NCBI RefSeq assembly: GCF_000176235.1
Contig: NZ_ACZV01000004.1
Location: 992,001-1,056,000 of the forward strand
Origin: Vibrio orientalis CIP 102891 = ATCC 33934
Lineage (GTDB): Bacteria > Pseudomonadota > Gammaproteobacteria > Enterobacterales > Vibrionaceae
Length of the DNA: 64,000 nt
Reading direction: 5' to 3'
The notes beneath the pieces are model-generated. The model was given only the letters and a program-made list of their open reading frames with translations, made no database searches and was not told the DNA's origin. Shown here one piece after another: positions 52,972 to 62,301 of the stretch. A program made the position numbers and the translations under genes. Numbering within the stretch: position 1 is the stretch's first letter; the number at the start of each line of letters is the position of its first letter.

Positions 52972-54134
52972 TAGGCACCTCTCAACCAGCGGCGGCGTTT
53001 GGTTGTAGGCTCTCCACCAACAGTTTTGCTCGCCAGTGAATCAAACGCCCTCGACACTTTGCGGTTACCATTTAACAATGAACGACCCAGTGACTCTTTA
53101 GCTAAGAAATGGTTAGGCGCATAAGGCAATACAACATCGACTGCGCAACCTAACGCGCGTTGAACATCGTGACAGCTGATCAACGACGCTTTATCTGATT
53201 TGGTATGGTTGACCACAATCAGATTGATCTTATCTGACTGACCATTTGCCGTTGAATCCAGTAACGCCAAAATTTGCCCTGTGTTACGAATCGACGATAA
53301 GGTCGGTTCTACCACTAATACCCTGACATTCGCTTGGGCCAGTGAGCTAAATCCGATTTGGTCGCGCATCGAAAACGAAGGTAAATCCAGTACCAAGCTA
53401 TCTGAATGTTGAAGCGAGAACTTTCTAAAGTGGTCTAAGGCGCTTTTCTCTGGCCAAAATGGTGTAGAGTCCAGTGGCAAGTAACCGGTAAATAAGGTCA
53501 CGCGGTCCGAGACTTTAATACCGCTTCGCTCATACACCACAGGCTCTAGACGTTCGGGATACTGCAGCATCTCCACTAATGCGGTGTTACCTTGCACATC
53601 GTATTGCAGGTCTAAGTCACCAGTCGCAAAATCCATATCGGCAACAGTGAGTACTTCTCCTCGCTCCGCCAATTCGCGCGCTAAATTCACCGCAATGGTT
53701 GATGCGCCAACGCCTCCTTTAGCCCCAACAACAGCAATCACTTTACCTGCCGTTGTTTCTGCTTTATTTGCTTGGAACTCTGTCGCGTTAAAGGCGCTGA
53801 TTTCAACTGGGTTAAGTAGATACTCACTCGCACCTGCAGAGACCATCGCGCGATAAAAGGCGATTTCTCGATTGTCGCCAACTGCAACAACCTGAGCTCC
53901 TGTTCTCAGCTTGACGGTATGTAGCATGGTTTTCGCTTGTTCAACCGACAGCTGCGAAACATCCAGCACCACAATTTCGTGACCATGTTTCACCACTTGC
54001 TTGATGATTTGCTCTTCGTCCAATGTTGTTTGAACAAGGTTGCTAATGCCTTTTTCAGCAAATGCTTGAGTCAGACTGTAGATATCGAGACGCTCTGATG
54101 CGGCCACCAACACAGACAAGGTATGTGTTTTCAT
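52971..54134 (-). CDS. tadZ: TadZ/CpaE localisation ATPase
   Basis: The 387-residue protein has an N-terminal atypical receiver-like domain (about 1-125) and a MinD/ParA-type domain with the deviant Walker A VVGAKGGVGASTIAVNLA (about 137) and VADMDFATGDLDLQYD. TadZ proteins place the Tad machine at the pole. The ATG at 54134 follows GGAGG; the frame extends 37 codons upstream into cpaD without support. Confidence 0.93.
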   Translation of the reverse strand: MKTHTLSVLVAASERLDIYSLTQAFAEKGISNLVQTTLDEEQIIKQVVKHGHEIVVLDVSQLSVEQAKTMLHTVKLRTGAQVVAVGDNREIAFYRAMVSAGASEYLLNPVEISAFNATEFQANKAETTAGKVIAVVGAKGGVGASTIAVNLARELAERGEVLTVADMDFATGDLDLQYDVQGNTALVEMLQYPERLEPVVYERSGIKVSDRVTLFTGYLPLDSTPFWPEKSALDHFRKFSLQHSDSLVLDLPSFSMRDQIGFSSLAQANVRVLVVEPTLSSIRNTGQILALLDSTANGQSDKINLIVVNHTKSDKASLISCHDVQRALGCAVDVVLPYAPNHFLAKESLGRSLLNGNRKVSRAFDSLASKTVGGEPTTKRRRWLRGA

Positions 54135-54135
54135 A

Positions 54136-54756
54136 TCAATTACCTCCAAACTCTGTCGATGTGTTTTCTTCGCTGCTTGTTTGGTTGCCAGAGTCCATTG
54201 CAGGTGCGATGTAACCGTCGATCGTCGCGACCGCTTTAGCTCCATTGGTTGCGCCTAACTGCTCGCCAACAACTAAGTCTTTCGGGTTCGCGACCATTTG
54301 AGCCAGCGCAACAGATGTGGCGCAACCAAACGATGGATGCTCTTTGTAACGATTGATGAAGTTGTTACTGTACTTTTGCGCTTGGCACTTTGGCACTTTG
54401 GCTTTAAACGACTCAATCAGGATCTGAACGTCACCCTTGCCATTCTCAGCTAGGTGTTCGCGATGAATATTTTTAGCAGCAATGCCTTGATCGATAAGTA
54501 ATGCTTCAATTTGATTTAAGCCTCGTTGACCACTTTTGCTTAAACTCACTAGCTTGACGTTCAAACCATATGGGGAGCCTTTACGTTGAACAAGCTGCTC
54601 AACGGCTTTACTTTGCTTTGCACTTAAAGACGAACTTTGCATAGCCAATGTCAGCTTATTGGTCACCGAAACCACATCAAGCGCTGGCGCTTTCTCAATC
54701 GGAGATGAACTGCACCCACCAAGCAATACCAAGGCAGGTAAAATGTATTTGATCAT
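54136..54756 (-). CDS. cpaD: CpaD/RcpB-like Tad lipoprotein
   Basis: The 206-residue lipoprotein has MIKYILPALVLLGGCSSS as signal and lipobox (Cys 15) and the CpaD hallmark FGCATSVALAQMVANPKDLV near residues 150-170. CpaD family proteins act at the outer membrane with the secretin. It starts 12 bp after the secretin gene and ends one base before tadZ. Confidence 0.9.
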   Translation of the reverse strand: MIKYILPALVLLGGCSSSPIEKAPALDVVSVTNKLTLAMQSSSLSAKQSKAVEQLVQRKGSPYGLNVKLVSLSKSGQRGLNQIEALLIDQGIAAKNIHREHLAENGKGDVQILIESFKAKVPKCQAQKYSNNFINRYKEHPSFGCATSVALAQMVANPKDLVVGEQLGATNGAKAVATIDGYIAPAMDSGNQTSSEENTSTEFGGN

Positions 54757-54768
54757 GAAGTAATTACC

Positions 54769-56142
54769 TTAGTAGTAGAAACCGTTATCACCGAGCAAAC
54801 GTGGCGCTCGATTGTCCGTGTAAGTATCTTTGCCTTTCACCTGCTTACCGCGCGAACGAGGAATCGCGAGCAGGCGCTCGAGATCGCTAAGTGGCAGTAA
54901 GTTATCGGTAGGAAGAGGTAACGCGTCATTCCGCACTGGCTCAACAAGATAAGCCGTGGCAATTATGATCAGTTCGGTTTCTTTACGTTGGTACTCACTT
55001 GAACGGAATAGGCCGCCTAAGATTGGAATATCACCCGCGCCTGGTAACTTCTGCAGTTGATCAATTTCACTGCTTTGAAGTAACCCTCCAAGTGCAAAGC
55101 TTTGTCCGCTCGCCAATTCAATGGTGGTGGTGGCACGGCGAGAAGTGAATGATGGGTAAGTATTACCATTCAATGTCGTCTGATTGTCGACCGACACACT
55201 GCTCACTTCAGGTGAAACACGCAGGCTAATACGATCAGGACCAAGTACAACAGGGGTAAAGTTCAAGTTAACGCCAAACGGCTTGTACTCGACGGTTGCC
55301 GTATCACCATTAATCAATGGTAACGGGATCTCTCCACCAACCAAGAAGCTTGCATCTTCCCCTGACATGGCGGTTAAGTTTGGCTCAGCAAGAATAGACA
55401 TCGTGCCATCAGACGCAAGCGCATCAACCAACGCACCTAATGTTGGTTTACCCCAGCTGCTTACATCCCAAGCTTTGGTATATAAAAAGCTCCCCATACC
55501 CGCTTGAAGTGAGCCCCACTTAATGCCCAATTTGTTGGATACGTTACGCGACACTTCTGCAATGCGAACTCGAATGTTCACTTGCGTTGGCATCGTCACC
55601 ATCAATTGGTTGACGAGTTCATCACTGTTGTCACTGCCAGAATTCTGCGTTGAACTGTCAGATGAAGTCGAACCGTTTTCTGATTGCTGAGGAGCAATCA
55701 CTGGCGACAAGTATCCTTTTGCGACACTAACAATGCTATGTGCCATAACAGGTGTTGGTACATTGCCTTTTAACCACAATTTCCCGCCCAACGATTCAGA
55801 GTGCACCGATGCTTCTGGAAACTGCGCTGCAATCAACGAATCCAATTCCTTAGTATCATGAACAACTCGAATCTTGTTGTTGTAAATGACACGCTCTTGG
55901 GCATTTAAGATGGTAATGGTCGCGGTGCCTGCCTGCATGCCAAACACCATAATCTTGGTGTTGGTCATAGGCTGGTAGTCCGCAATATGAGTGTTAGAGA
56001 TGAAGATCGATTTCGCATCTTGCGGCAAGTTAATCATCTTCGCTTCATTAATATTTACTTCTAGTGGGGCTGCCCATGAAGCAAATGAGAAAAACAAACC
56101 AGGAAGCAATAACAAGCTCCACCAGCGGAATGCTCTATTCAT
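54769..56142 (-). CDS. cpaC: CpaC/RcpA outer-membrane secretin
   Basis: The 457-residue secretin has a signal peptide, an N-terminal pilus-and-flagella region (INLPQDAKSIFISNTHIADYQPMTNTKIMVFGMQAGTATITILN), a BON/N-domain section and the C-terminal secretin core with SILAEPNLTAMSGEDASFLVGGEIPLPL and FALGGLLQSSEIDQLQKLPGAGDIPILGGLFRSSEYQRKETELIIIATAYLVEPV. It forms the pilus exit pore. The ATG at 56142 follows AAAGGACACT; an upstream ATG six codons earlier is less well placed. Confidence 0.95.
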   Translation of the reverse strand: MNRAFRWWSLLLLPGLFFSFASWAAPLEVNINEAKMINLPQDAKSIFISNTHIADYQPMTNTKIMVFGMQAGTATITILNAQERVIYNNKIRVVHDTKELDSLIAAQFPEASVHSESLGGKLWLKGNVPTPVMAHSIVSVAKGYLSPVIAPQQSENGSTSSDSSTQNSGSDNSDELVNQLMVTMPTQVNIRVRIAEVSRNVSNKLGIKWGSLQAGMGSFLYTKAWDVSSWGKPTLGALVDALASDGTMSILAEPNLTAMSGEDASFLVGGEIPLPLINGDTATVEYKPFGVNLNFTPVVLGPDRISLRVSPEVSSVSVDNQTTLNGNTYPSFTSRRATTTIELASGQSFALGGLLQSSEIDQLQKLPGAGDIPILGGLFRSSEYQRKETELIIIATAYLVEPVRNDALPLPTDNLLPLSDLERLLAIPRSRGKQVKGKDTYTDNRAPRLLGDNGFYY

Positions 56143-56162
56143 AGTGTCCTTTCCTATCACGA

Positions 56163-57002
56163 CTAGTTTTTATCTTTCGTTGGTCGAAGCTGAATCAAAC
56201 CTAAGTCTGGCGCGACCTGCTTACTATCAGGATTGATCAGTGTTGAAGTGACGGTGTATTTCTCATCAACATCAGAAATCATTTCACCCGCTCCGCGCAG
56301 TGACAATGTCAGCTTACCAATTTGATTCGCCAGCACGATTTGGGTCGCTTGTTCAGGTGTAACTTCCAAAGAGACCGAGCTGTTATCAGGAATATCTGCG
56401 CCGTAAGCACTGCGATTCTTCTGAAAATCTTGTGGATCAGCATACTGATTAAATGCCAACACTCTCACGTCAATAGCAATAGTCGTTACGTAGAGCCCCG
56501 CGACTTGATTGTCATACTTCTTGAGCTCTTCGACTTGAGAACCCAATAGCAAGATATCAACCTTGTCACCGGGCTGAACAAATCCAGAATTGGCTGTGAC
56601 CGCATCAACCGGAACTGATATTGCGCGATGACCACTTTGCACTTTAAATGCCATCGAGATGCCACTGGCAGGAGTTTCAAAGTCATCTGAAGACATCACT
56701 TGGCCAGACTGAATCGCCGTGTGCGCAATACCTGGTTTTAGGTCTAAACGAGAAAACTCTTCTTCCGAGATAAAGTCGAGGTAGTTATTAAGTTCTTGCT
56801 CCGATACGCTTTTCCATTGGAACATGTTGAGTGTATACGGCTGACCCACCACTACTCCCTGCTTAGCCACAAGGACGCGCTTAAAGACTTCGGCAGCCGC
56901 TTGACGTTGTTCGGATTGAGGCTTACTTGGATTGAGCAAGAGGATGGCGATCCCCACTGCTGACAAAATCAAAGAAAGCAACATTAGTCGTTTCGCTGTC
57001 AT
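56163..57002 (-). CDS. cpaB: CpaB/RcpC pilus-assembly protein
   Basis: The 279-residue protein has one N-terminal membrane helix (LMLLSLILSAVGIAILLL), an SAF domain (about 50-110, KQGVVVGQPYTLNMFQWKSV) and the CpaB segment GHRAISVPVDAVTANSGFVQPGDKVDILLLG. It helps form the periplasmic part of the Tad secretin complex. AAGGAAAAATC precedes the start; flp lies 23 bp upstream. Confidence 0.94.
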   Translation of the reverse strand: MTAKRLMLLSLILSAVGIAILLLNPSKPQSEQRQAAAEVFKRVLVAKQGVVVGQPYTLNMFQWKSVSEQELNNYLDFISEEEFSRLDLKPGIAHTAIQSGQVMSSDDFETPASGISMAFKVQSGHRAISVPVDAVTANSGFVQPGDKVDILLLGSQVEELKKYDNQVAGLYVTTIAIDVRVLAFNQYADPQDFQKNRSAYGADIPDNSSVSLEVTPEQATQIVLANQIGKLTLSLRGAGEMISDVDEKYTVTSTLINPDSKQVAPDLGLIQLRPTKDKN

Positions 57003-57025
57003 GATTTTTCCTTAACTAAACGAAA

Positions 57026-57208
57026 CTATTCGCCTGAATCTGCAGACTGTTCTAATGAGGTAATAACGGTGTCATAAGCCTGTGTGATCGCTTGTGTTAA
57101 TCGCCCGTCACTGCCCCCGACTAAGGTGAGCAATACGACCGACATCGCTGCAGCCAAAATTGCGTATTCAATTGCGGCAGCTCCGCGTTGTTTTTTCTTA
57201 TTCAGCAT
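57026..57208 (-). CDS. flp: Flp/Fap-type major pilin
   Basis: The 60-residue prepilin opens MLNKKKQRGAAAIEYAILAAAMSVVLLTLVGG. After the Gly-Ala cleavage site the mature part has Glu at +5 and Tyr at +6, the Flp hallmark. The short hydrophilic tail ends QSADSGE. It is the first gene of the Tad unit. GGAG is seen upstream. No prepilin peptidase (TadV/CpaA) gene lies next to it. Confidence 0.94.
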   Translation of the reverse strand: MLNKKKQRGAAAIEYAILAAAMSVVLLTLVGGSDGRLTQAITQAYDTVITSLEQSADSGE

Positions 57209-57233
57209 GAATAGACTCCTAAAAAATGAGAGT

Positions 57234-57252
57234 CAGCCTCCAACGGAGGCTG
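57234..57252 (-). terminator. Hairpin between the large lipoprotein gene and flp
   Basis: CAGCCTCC-AAC-GGAGGCTG is a perfect 8-bp stem; on the minus strand ACTCTCATTTTTTAGG follows, so it can terminate the lipoprotein transcript. The flp promoter would then have to lie at or beyond the end of the lipoprotein gene, or read-through occurs. Confidence 0.7.
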
Positions 57253-57280
57253 GATTAGTTATTATTTTTAAAGATTTGGG

Positions 57281-60200
57281 TTATTTAGCGACGAAGCGGT
57301 ATAAGAACTTATTTGGGCTTGTGCTGCTGTAATAACTAGTGCTTGACTTACCAAGCTCTATTTCAATGTATTCGAGATTTGATTCTGTCGTCCCATTCGT
57401 AACGTAGTAGTCATGCTCGTAAGAATCGCTACTCGTGGGCGCTGCGTATGGGAATACCGCAACATCTGTTGGGATCAAGCTGCGCATATCATCCACAGAG
57501 GGTAAGCCCCAGTTTGACTTGCCACACACACCACCTTGATAGTTGGCTAGCTCCGTTTGGATGTTGTTAAAGGTCTTATAACGTTCACTCGATATTGCAC
57601 TCTGGAAGATCTGCCAAATCTCCCCTGTCTCTGGATGCTTAGCACACTGTGCTGAGGCACGATCCGCGACGATTGAGCCGTCACTAGCGATATAGTCCCA
57701 AGCAACAGAGTCTTCGCGCATTAGTCGTGCCATAGTGACGTACTGGTCATAGCTATCGCCATCTAGGTCAAACGCGCGTAGGTCAGGTCTCTCACTCGTA
57801 TTGGCAAACACATAAGCGTATTGCTTTGAAGAACTTGAAGCGGCACTCGTCCAATAATAGAAACGTGTCCCCCCGTTGTAGTAAGACTTATCGTATTCAG
57901 GAACAAGGCCTTTGTGATTCGGGAACACATTGACATCAACCGTCTTACTCGCGCCATTAAGTCCTGCAACCGTTGCTGTTTCCAATGACTTGATTCGCTT
58001 TGGATGAGGCACCTTCCAGTCATTGAAACCACATAGATTAGCATTGTTCGCTGTCTCTATAACTCCTCCAACCCCGACAACACTTGGTAAATCAGCGCCC
58101 GCTGCATCGTAAACGATTTCGTCTTTACTACCCGGCAGGCCACTTCTTAACAATGTCCAAACTCGTTTAGTCCCCGAGACATTGGTATCGAGCACACAAC
58201 GCCAACCCTGCTGATAGGATGTTGCTTTAGGCAAGTAACGACCTAATGAGTCTAACTTTGCAAACTGGCCATCAATGAGAGCATCAGCTTGCGCGACTAC
58301 AAACCCGGCAGAGTGAGCACGGTTTAATCCATCTTCTGCTGTGGTATGTAATGTATCGATACTATGGACGGCAATCGTTGAATCTAACTCAGTAACCAAA
58401 TCTGTCATCGCAGAAATCAGCGCCGCGAATTGGCTATCGATACCGTTCAATGCATTGTTTAGCGCCGCTTTTAACGCGTCTGTGGTGCCATAGTCACTTT
58501 CAATATCAAATAATGCTGCGTAAAACGCCAAGGTCGCTTGGTGCATTGCACTGCCTGAGCTTGCTGCGAGCAACGTCGCTTGCGCAGATGTCATTGAGTC
58601 AGAATGTGATTGAATATTGGCAAGCTTCTCAGCGAATGCGGTAGCTTCGATCACTCCTGAAAGCGCGACATTGTTTTTGCTTAACTGTTCAAGCTTATTC
58701 TCGAACTCTGCCACTTTAACAATGAAAGCAACGCTCTCACTGTCCGTACGAGATTGAGCCATTTTCGCTTCAAACGTTAATTTGCTCACGAGTGCTTGCT
58801 GCTGAGCTTTTTGCGCTTCCCAACTCGCCGTTAGCCCATTAAGAGCATTCAGTTTCACGTTAGCTTCGCTACTTAGCGTTGTGTAGCTCTTTTGCTTAGC
58901 TTGATTTGTTGCTAACCATGTCGTTAAAAACGACGTTGCTTGAGTCAGTTCAGTAGACTGCTGAGATAAAAAGCCATCTAGCGTCGATAGTTTGTTATTA
59001 ACGTCCGCAACAAGCTCCGCACCACTCGCAAGCTGCCATTTCGCGAAAGCATATTTGCTTGAGTAGGGAGATGCGTCCTTCACTCCATTTTTGTAAGCTA
59101 CCGCTGTCCCTGCTTCATCTAACCAAACAATTGAGTAATCTGAAATTAGGTAAGATCTCGCGTAACTCGGCAGTGTATCTCTACTACGGGTCGTTAGTGT
59201 GAGCGCTTCTGATGCTTTAGGTAATTGCCAATGATTAATGCCACAAGTCGTTAGCTCAGAGACTCTAGTAAATACGTTCTCAGACCTTGACACTGAAGTC
59301 ACTGCCCAGAATGTTGGTTCGCCTTCGCCATTACTATCGTATTGGGCAACACACTTTGTATCGTAGCTATTCCAGCCATGGTATAAACTGAACCCTGATG
59401 ACTGATTCCACGTTTCCATTGGGACATATTCAAACGCTCCAAATTGCCCAGTCAAAGCCGTAGCCCACAGGATCGACCCCGCACTATTCTCTTTGCCCGC
59501 AATCGCATTCTGTTTAATTCGGATACCCACATAGCTCTTGTCATAGGCTTTAGGCCCAACAAACTGAGGATTGTTTGTAACAGCGTGCCAAGTAGTGCCT
59601 TTATCTACGGTAAACTCATAATATTCAGCGCGGTCATAATGCTCGCCACTGTTGACGTAATCCCAATTGATCATATTTGGCACTGCGCCATTATTTGCTA
59701 CCTTGATTGCACCATTGCTTGGTGCAGGCAATGTCGGCGTTTGGGTATACGCTTGTGCCGTTAATGCCGCAGCACCTGCCAGGCGACCATTTAGCCCATT
59801 GGCACGGACGCGAATTTGTACTTCACCTGCCAGTTTTGCAATATCGCCAACCACGATTGGCTTCGCCACGGTTTGTGTCCATGTTGAACCACCATTGGCC
59901 GACCACTCGTAATCAGCAACAGCGCTAAAGCCTGCGACATTCACCCAATCTAAAGTATTTACGGTGTCATCAACGACAAGAGATGTTGGCGCCACGGGCG
60001 CGTCAGGTTGCTTGGTAAGCTCGTCAGTGTTCGACAAAACCTCACCTGCGTCACGACCATCAACTGGATTATTCTTTACTCGAACTTCAATCGTACCAAT
60101 GGCATAGGCACGATCTTCAAGTTGCACTGGTTTGGTTTGAACCGGTTGCCAGTCGCCAGCCTCAATTCTCACTTCGTAATCTTGAATCGTTTCGAACCCA

Positions 60201-62137
60201 GAAACCCAAGTCCAATCGAAAGTGTTTTGCGCATCGTCAACCACACCATTAGTCGGTGCTGTCGGTTTTGCTGGCGTCACAGAGTAAGGTTTGTCATTAC
60301 ACAGTAAGCTGCCTGCTGCATTGCTGGCGGCCTGTTTTACTCGCACACAAACATCACCGATAGCAAAATTACTATCAGATAAATCTTGAGGGTTATTACC
60401 CACATCACTGAACGACTTACCGCCATCGACTGAAAACTCATAGTCAGATACGTCTACAAATCCAGCGACATTGGTCCAACCAAACTGGTTGTTGGCATTG
60501 TCGACAACAGGAAGTGTCGGGCTAGAAGGTTTATTGATGGCTCGGGTAAATGGCTGTGTAACCACAAGTGAGCTACCTGCAGGGCGAGCATTAGTAGCAT
60601 TCGCTTTCACACGTACTTGTATTGTGTCAGAGGCAATATCCACATTGCCGATTTGTACCGGGTTTGTTGTCAGCTCGTTCCAACCCGACCCTAGATTAAT
60701 TTCATAATCGCTAAGGCTAGGAAAGCCTTGGACTAGCGTGATTTCTAATATATCAGTGGCATCATCAGCTCGAAGCAGTACCGGTGCGGTTGGTTTAGGT
60801 GGTGTAACCGTTATAGGTTGAGTCGATTTCGCCATTAAACCTGCCGGACGTCCTTGCCCGTCATCCGCTTTAACCCTTAGCTTTAGCTCACCAGCTGCTA
60901 ATGCAATATCACCAATGTATTGTGGCTTTGCTGTTACTGGTTTCCAACTGTTACCACTATCGACAGAGTATTCGTAATCTAGAAACGCGACAAATCCCGT
61001 AGCCCATGTCCAATCTAACTCATTTTTAGCATCATTAAGGTTTAGTGCCGTTGGTGCCGGAGCAACCAGCGTATCTGTGTAAGCTTTATCAGAAACCAAG
61101 ACCAAGCCAACAGCGATCGCTCTTTCAGGCTTTGCCGCAACACGGACTTGGACACTTCCTTGAGGAATTGGTCCAGAACCTACATTGATCGGCTTTTGAG
61201 TGACACCTTGCCAGCTCACACCACCGTCTAATGAGAATTCGTAATCTGAGATAGCATTGAAGGGTTTAACCCAAGTCCAGTCAAAAGTATCGGCAGCATC
61301 ATTGACTGCTGGATTTTTTGGCGCTTTTGGTCGAGCTAGAACCTTATCTCCCTTGATATCATCAGGGGTAATCTTTAAATCGTTTTGATAGTCACCCGCA
61401 ATTTGAGCTAGCGCTTGATCGGTATTTTTCGCTCCGTGAGAGAGATTGTCTGTACGCTGCTTTAGCGCGGCGACATCAAGATTCGCAAGTCGCTGCATTG
61501 AGCCTTTTCTTGCGTGTTCTTCAGTGACACCGCCGCTGACTGAGCTTTCTTGAGCGGACTGGAGTACCTTGGTGATCCCACGTGCCAGCATATGGATTTG
61601 CTGACTTTCACGATTTGTACTACCTACATAGTCAGACATAATCGTCTGCTCTGAAACATTCAGATCATCAGCCAAACTCTTAGCTGCTTCATCAAAACTA
61701 ACACCCGTTGTTTGCGCAATGCTTGATACCATGGAGGTCAATGGGCTAACAATTTCAGGTCGGGTTCCTGGCGCCTCTAGAGTAAAATCACTAAGTAAAA
61801 CTTGACCTGGATTATCCATATCTACAGTGACGCCAGAAAGCGCTTCAACAAGCAGATTGTAACTAGAAATATCGCCCTCGATTGGCAACTCATAGTGACC
61901 ATTTTCATCAGTCAGAACAATCGCACCATCTGCACTATCGCAGATAGCATTGTTGTTTTTGTCCAAACAGACATTGGCATTTTTTAAGTAGCCATCCATC
62001 ACGACACCAGACAAATTCTTGGCAGATACCTTACTTTCTGGCGAGGAAATTTTCGCATCAGATTCGCTTCCTCCACCACAGCCAACAAGCGCTATTGTTA
62101 TCGCCCCAGCCCCAAGTTTTTTGACCAGTATTCCCAC
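57281..62137 (-). CDS. Giant repeat lipoprotein with DUF1566-like domains, upstream of flp
   Basis: The 1618-residue protein has a lipoprotein signal with lipobox LVGC (Cys 20). A carboxypeptidase-regulatory-like N-terminal domain (about 43-100) includes the Cys-flanked EF-like CLDKNNNAICDSADG. Residues about 270-890 hold seven repeats of roughly 85 residues with W-TWV.GF...DYE.S.DGG..W and VRVKA motifs, of fibronectin-type look. Then come a DUF1566-like domain (CGINHWQLPKASEA), a 250-residue helical, coiled-coil-rich stretch (about 1060-1310) and two more DUF1566-like units (CGFNDWKVPHPKRI; CGKSNWGLPSVDDMRSL). It is probably displayed on the cell surface as an adhesin. It ends 72 bp before flp on the same strand. 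Confidence 0.85.
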   Translation of the reverse strand: MGILVKKLGAGAITIALVGCGGGSESDAKISSPESKVSAKNLSGVVMDGYLKNANVCLDKNNNAICDSADGAIVLTDENGHYELPIEGDISSYNLLVEALSGVTVDMDNPGQVLLSDFTLEAPGTRPEIVSPLTSMVSSIAQTTGVSFDEAAKSLADDLNVSEQTIMSDYVGSTNRESQQIHMLARGITKVLQSAQESSVSGGVTEEHARKGSMQRLANLDVAALKQRTDNLSHGAKNTDQALAQIAGDYQNDLKITPDDIKGDKVLARPKAPKNPAVNDAADTFDWTWVKPFNAISDYEFSLDGGVSWQGVTQKPINVGSGPIPQGSVQVRVAAKPERAIAVGLVLVSDKAYTDTLVAPAPTALNLNDAKNELDWTWATGFVAFLDYEYSVDSGNSWKPVTAKPQYIGDIALAAGELKLRVKADDGQGRPAGLMAKSTQPITVTPPKPTAPVLLRADDATDILEITLVQGFPSLSDYEINLGSGWNELTTNPVQIGNVDIASDTIQVRVKANATNARPAGSSLVVTQPFTRAINKPSSPTLPVVDNANNQFGWTNVAGFVDVSDYEFSVDGGKSFSDVGNNPQDLSDSNFAIGDVCVRVKQAASNAAGSLLCNDKPYSVTPAKPTAPTNGVVDDAQNTFDWTWVSGFETIQDYEVRIEAGDWQPVQTKPVQLEDRAYAIGTIEVRVKNNPVDGRDAGEVLSNTDELTKQPDAPVAPTSLVVDDTVNTLDWVNVAGFSAVADYEWSANGGSTWTQTVAKPIVVGDIAKLAGEVQIRVRANGLNGRLAGAAALTAQAYTQTPTLPAPSNGAIKVANNGAVPNMINWDYVNSGEHYDRAEYYEFTVDKGTTWHAVTNNPQFVGPKAYDKSYVGIRIKQNAIAGKENSAGSILWATALTGQFGAFEYVPMETWNQSSGFSLYHGWNSYDTKCVAQYDSNGEGEPTFWAVTSVSRSENVFTRVSELTTCGINHWQLPKASEALTLTTRSRDTLPSYARSYLISDYSIVWLDEAGTAVAYKNGVKDASPYSSKYAFAKWQLASGAELVADVNNKLSTLDGFLSQQSTELTQATSFLTTWLATNQAKQKSYTTLSSEANVKLNALNGLTASWEAQKAQQQALVSKLTFEAKMAQSRTDSESVAFIVKVAEFENKLEQLSKNNVALSGVIEATAFAEKLANIQSHSDSMTSAQATLLAASSGSAMHQATLAFYAALFDIESDYGTTDALKAALNNALNGIDSQFAALISAMTDLVTELDSTIAVHSIDTLHTTAEDGLNRAHSAGFVVAQADALIDGQFAKLDSLGRYLPKATSYQQGWRCVLDTNVSGTKRVWTLLRSGLPGSKDEIVYDAAGADLPSVVGVGGVIETANNANLCGFNDWKVPHPKRIKSLETATVAGLNGASKTVDVNVFPNHKGLVPEYDKSYYNGGTRFYYWTSAASSSSKQYAYVFANTSERPDLRAFDLDGDSYDQYVTMARLMREDSVAWDYIASDGSIVADRASAQCAKHPETGEIWQIFQSAISSERYKTFNNIQTELANYQGGVCGKSNWGLPSVDDMRSLIPTDVAVFPYAAPTSSDSYEHDYYVTNGTTESNLEYIEIELGKSSTSYYSSTSPNKFLYRFVAK
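59445..61330 (-). repeat. Seven tandem ~85-residue repeats in the giant lipoprotein
   Basis: Each unit opens with a Pro-rich link (APKNPAV, APTALNL, APVLLRA, SPTLPVV, APTNGVV, APTSLVV, APSNGAI), then D...N..DW.WV.GF....DYE.S.D.G..W..V...P..VGD and ends with a VRVKA-like strand and NGR.AG. The units are diverged at DNA level, so this is an old expansion. Confidence 0.85.
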
Positions 62138-62301
62138 CGTCCAGACTCCATGATTTATAAAACCAACAACAAAATTGAGCGGCGATATTAATTTAAATGA
62201 TATTTATTATCAATATCATTTGATCTTTTATTTCGATAGATGATTAAATGGCAGCAATTAATACTGTGCAAAATAGAATTCAATAAAATTATCGGTTGAC
62301 T
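62138..62301. promoter_or_regulatory. Shared divergent promoter region of two large lipoproteins
   Basis: 164 bp of very AT-rich DNA serve both the 1618-residue lipoprotein (leftward) and the next lipoprotein (rightward). It contains a Fur-like palindrome described separately. Confidence 0.6.
62195..62221. promoter_or_regulatory. Fur-like palindrome
   Basis: AAATGATATT-TATTATC-AATATCATTT is a perfect 10-bp inverted repeat. Inside it, TGATATTTATTATCA (62198-62212) matches the 15-base Fur core TGATAATnATTATCA with one mismatch. AT-rich sequence raises the chance of such matches, so regulation by Fur is only a candidate. Confidence 0.5.

Noticed and set aside
59444..60307. Several plus-strand frames of 70-106 codons
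   Set aside because: They are antisense to the repeat region of the giant lipoprotein and recur because the repeats recur.
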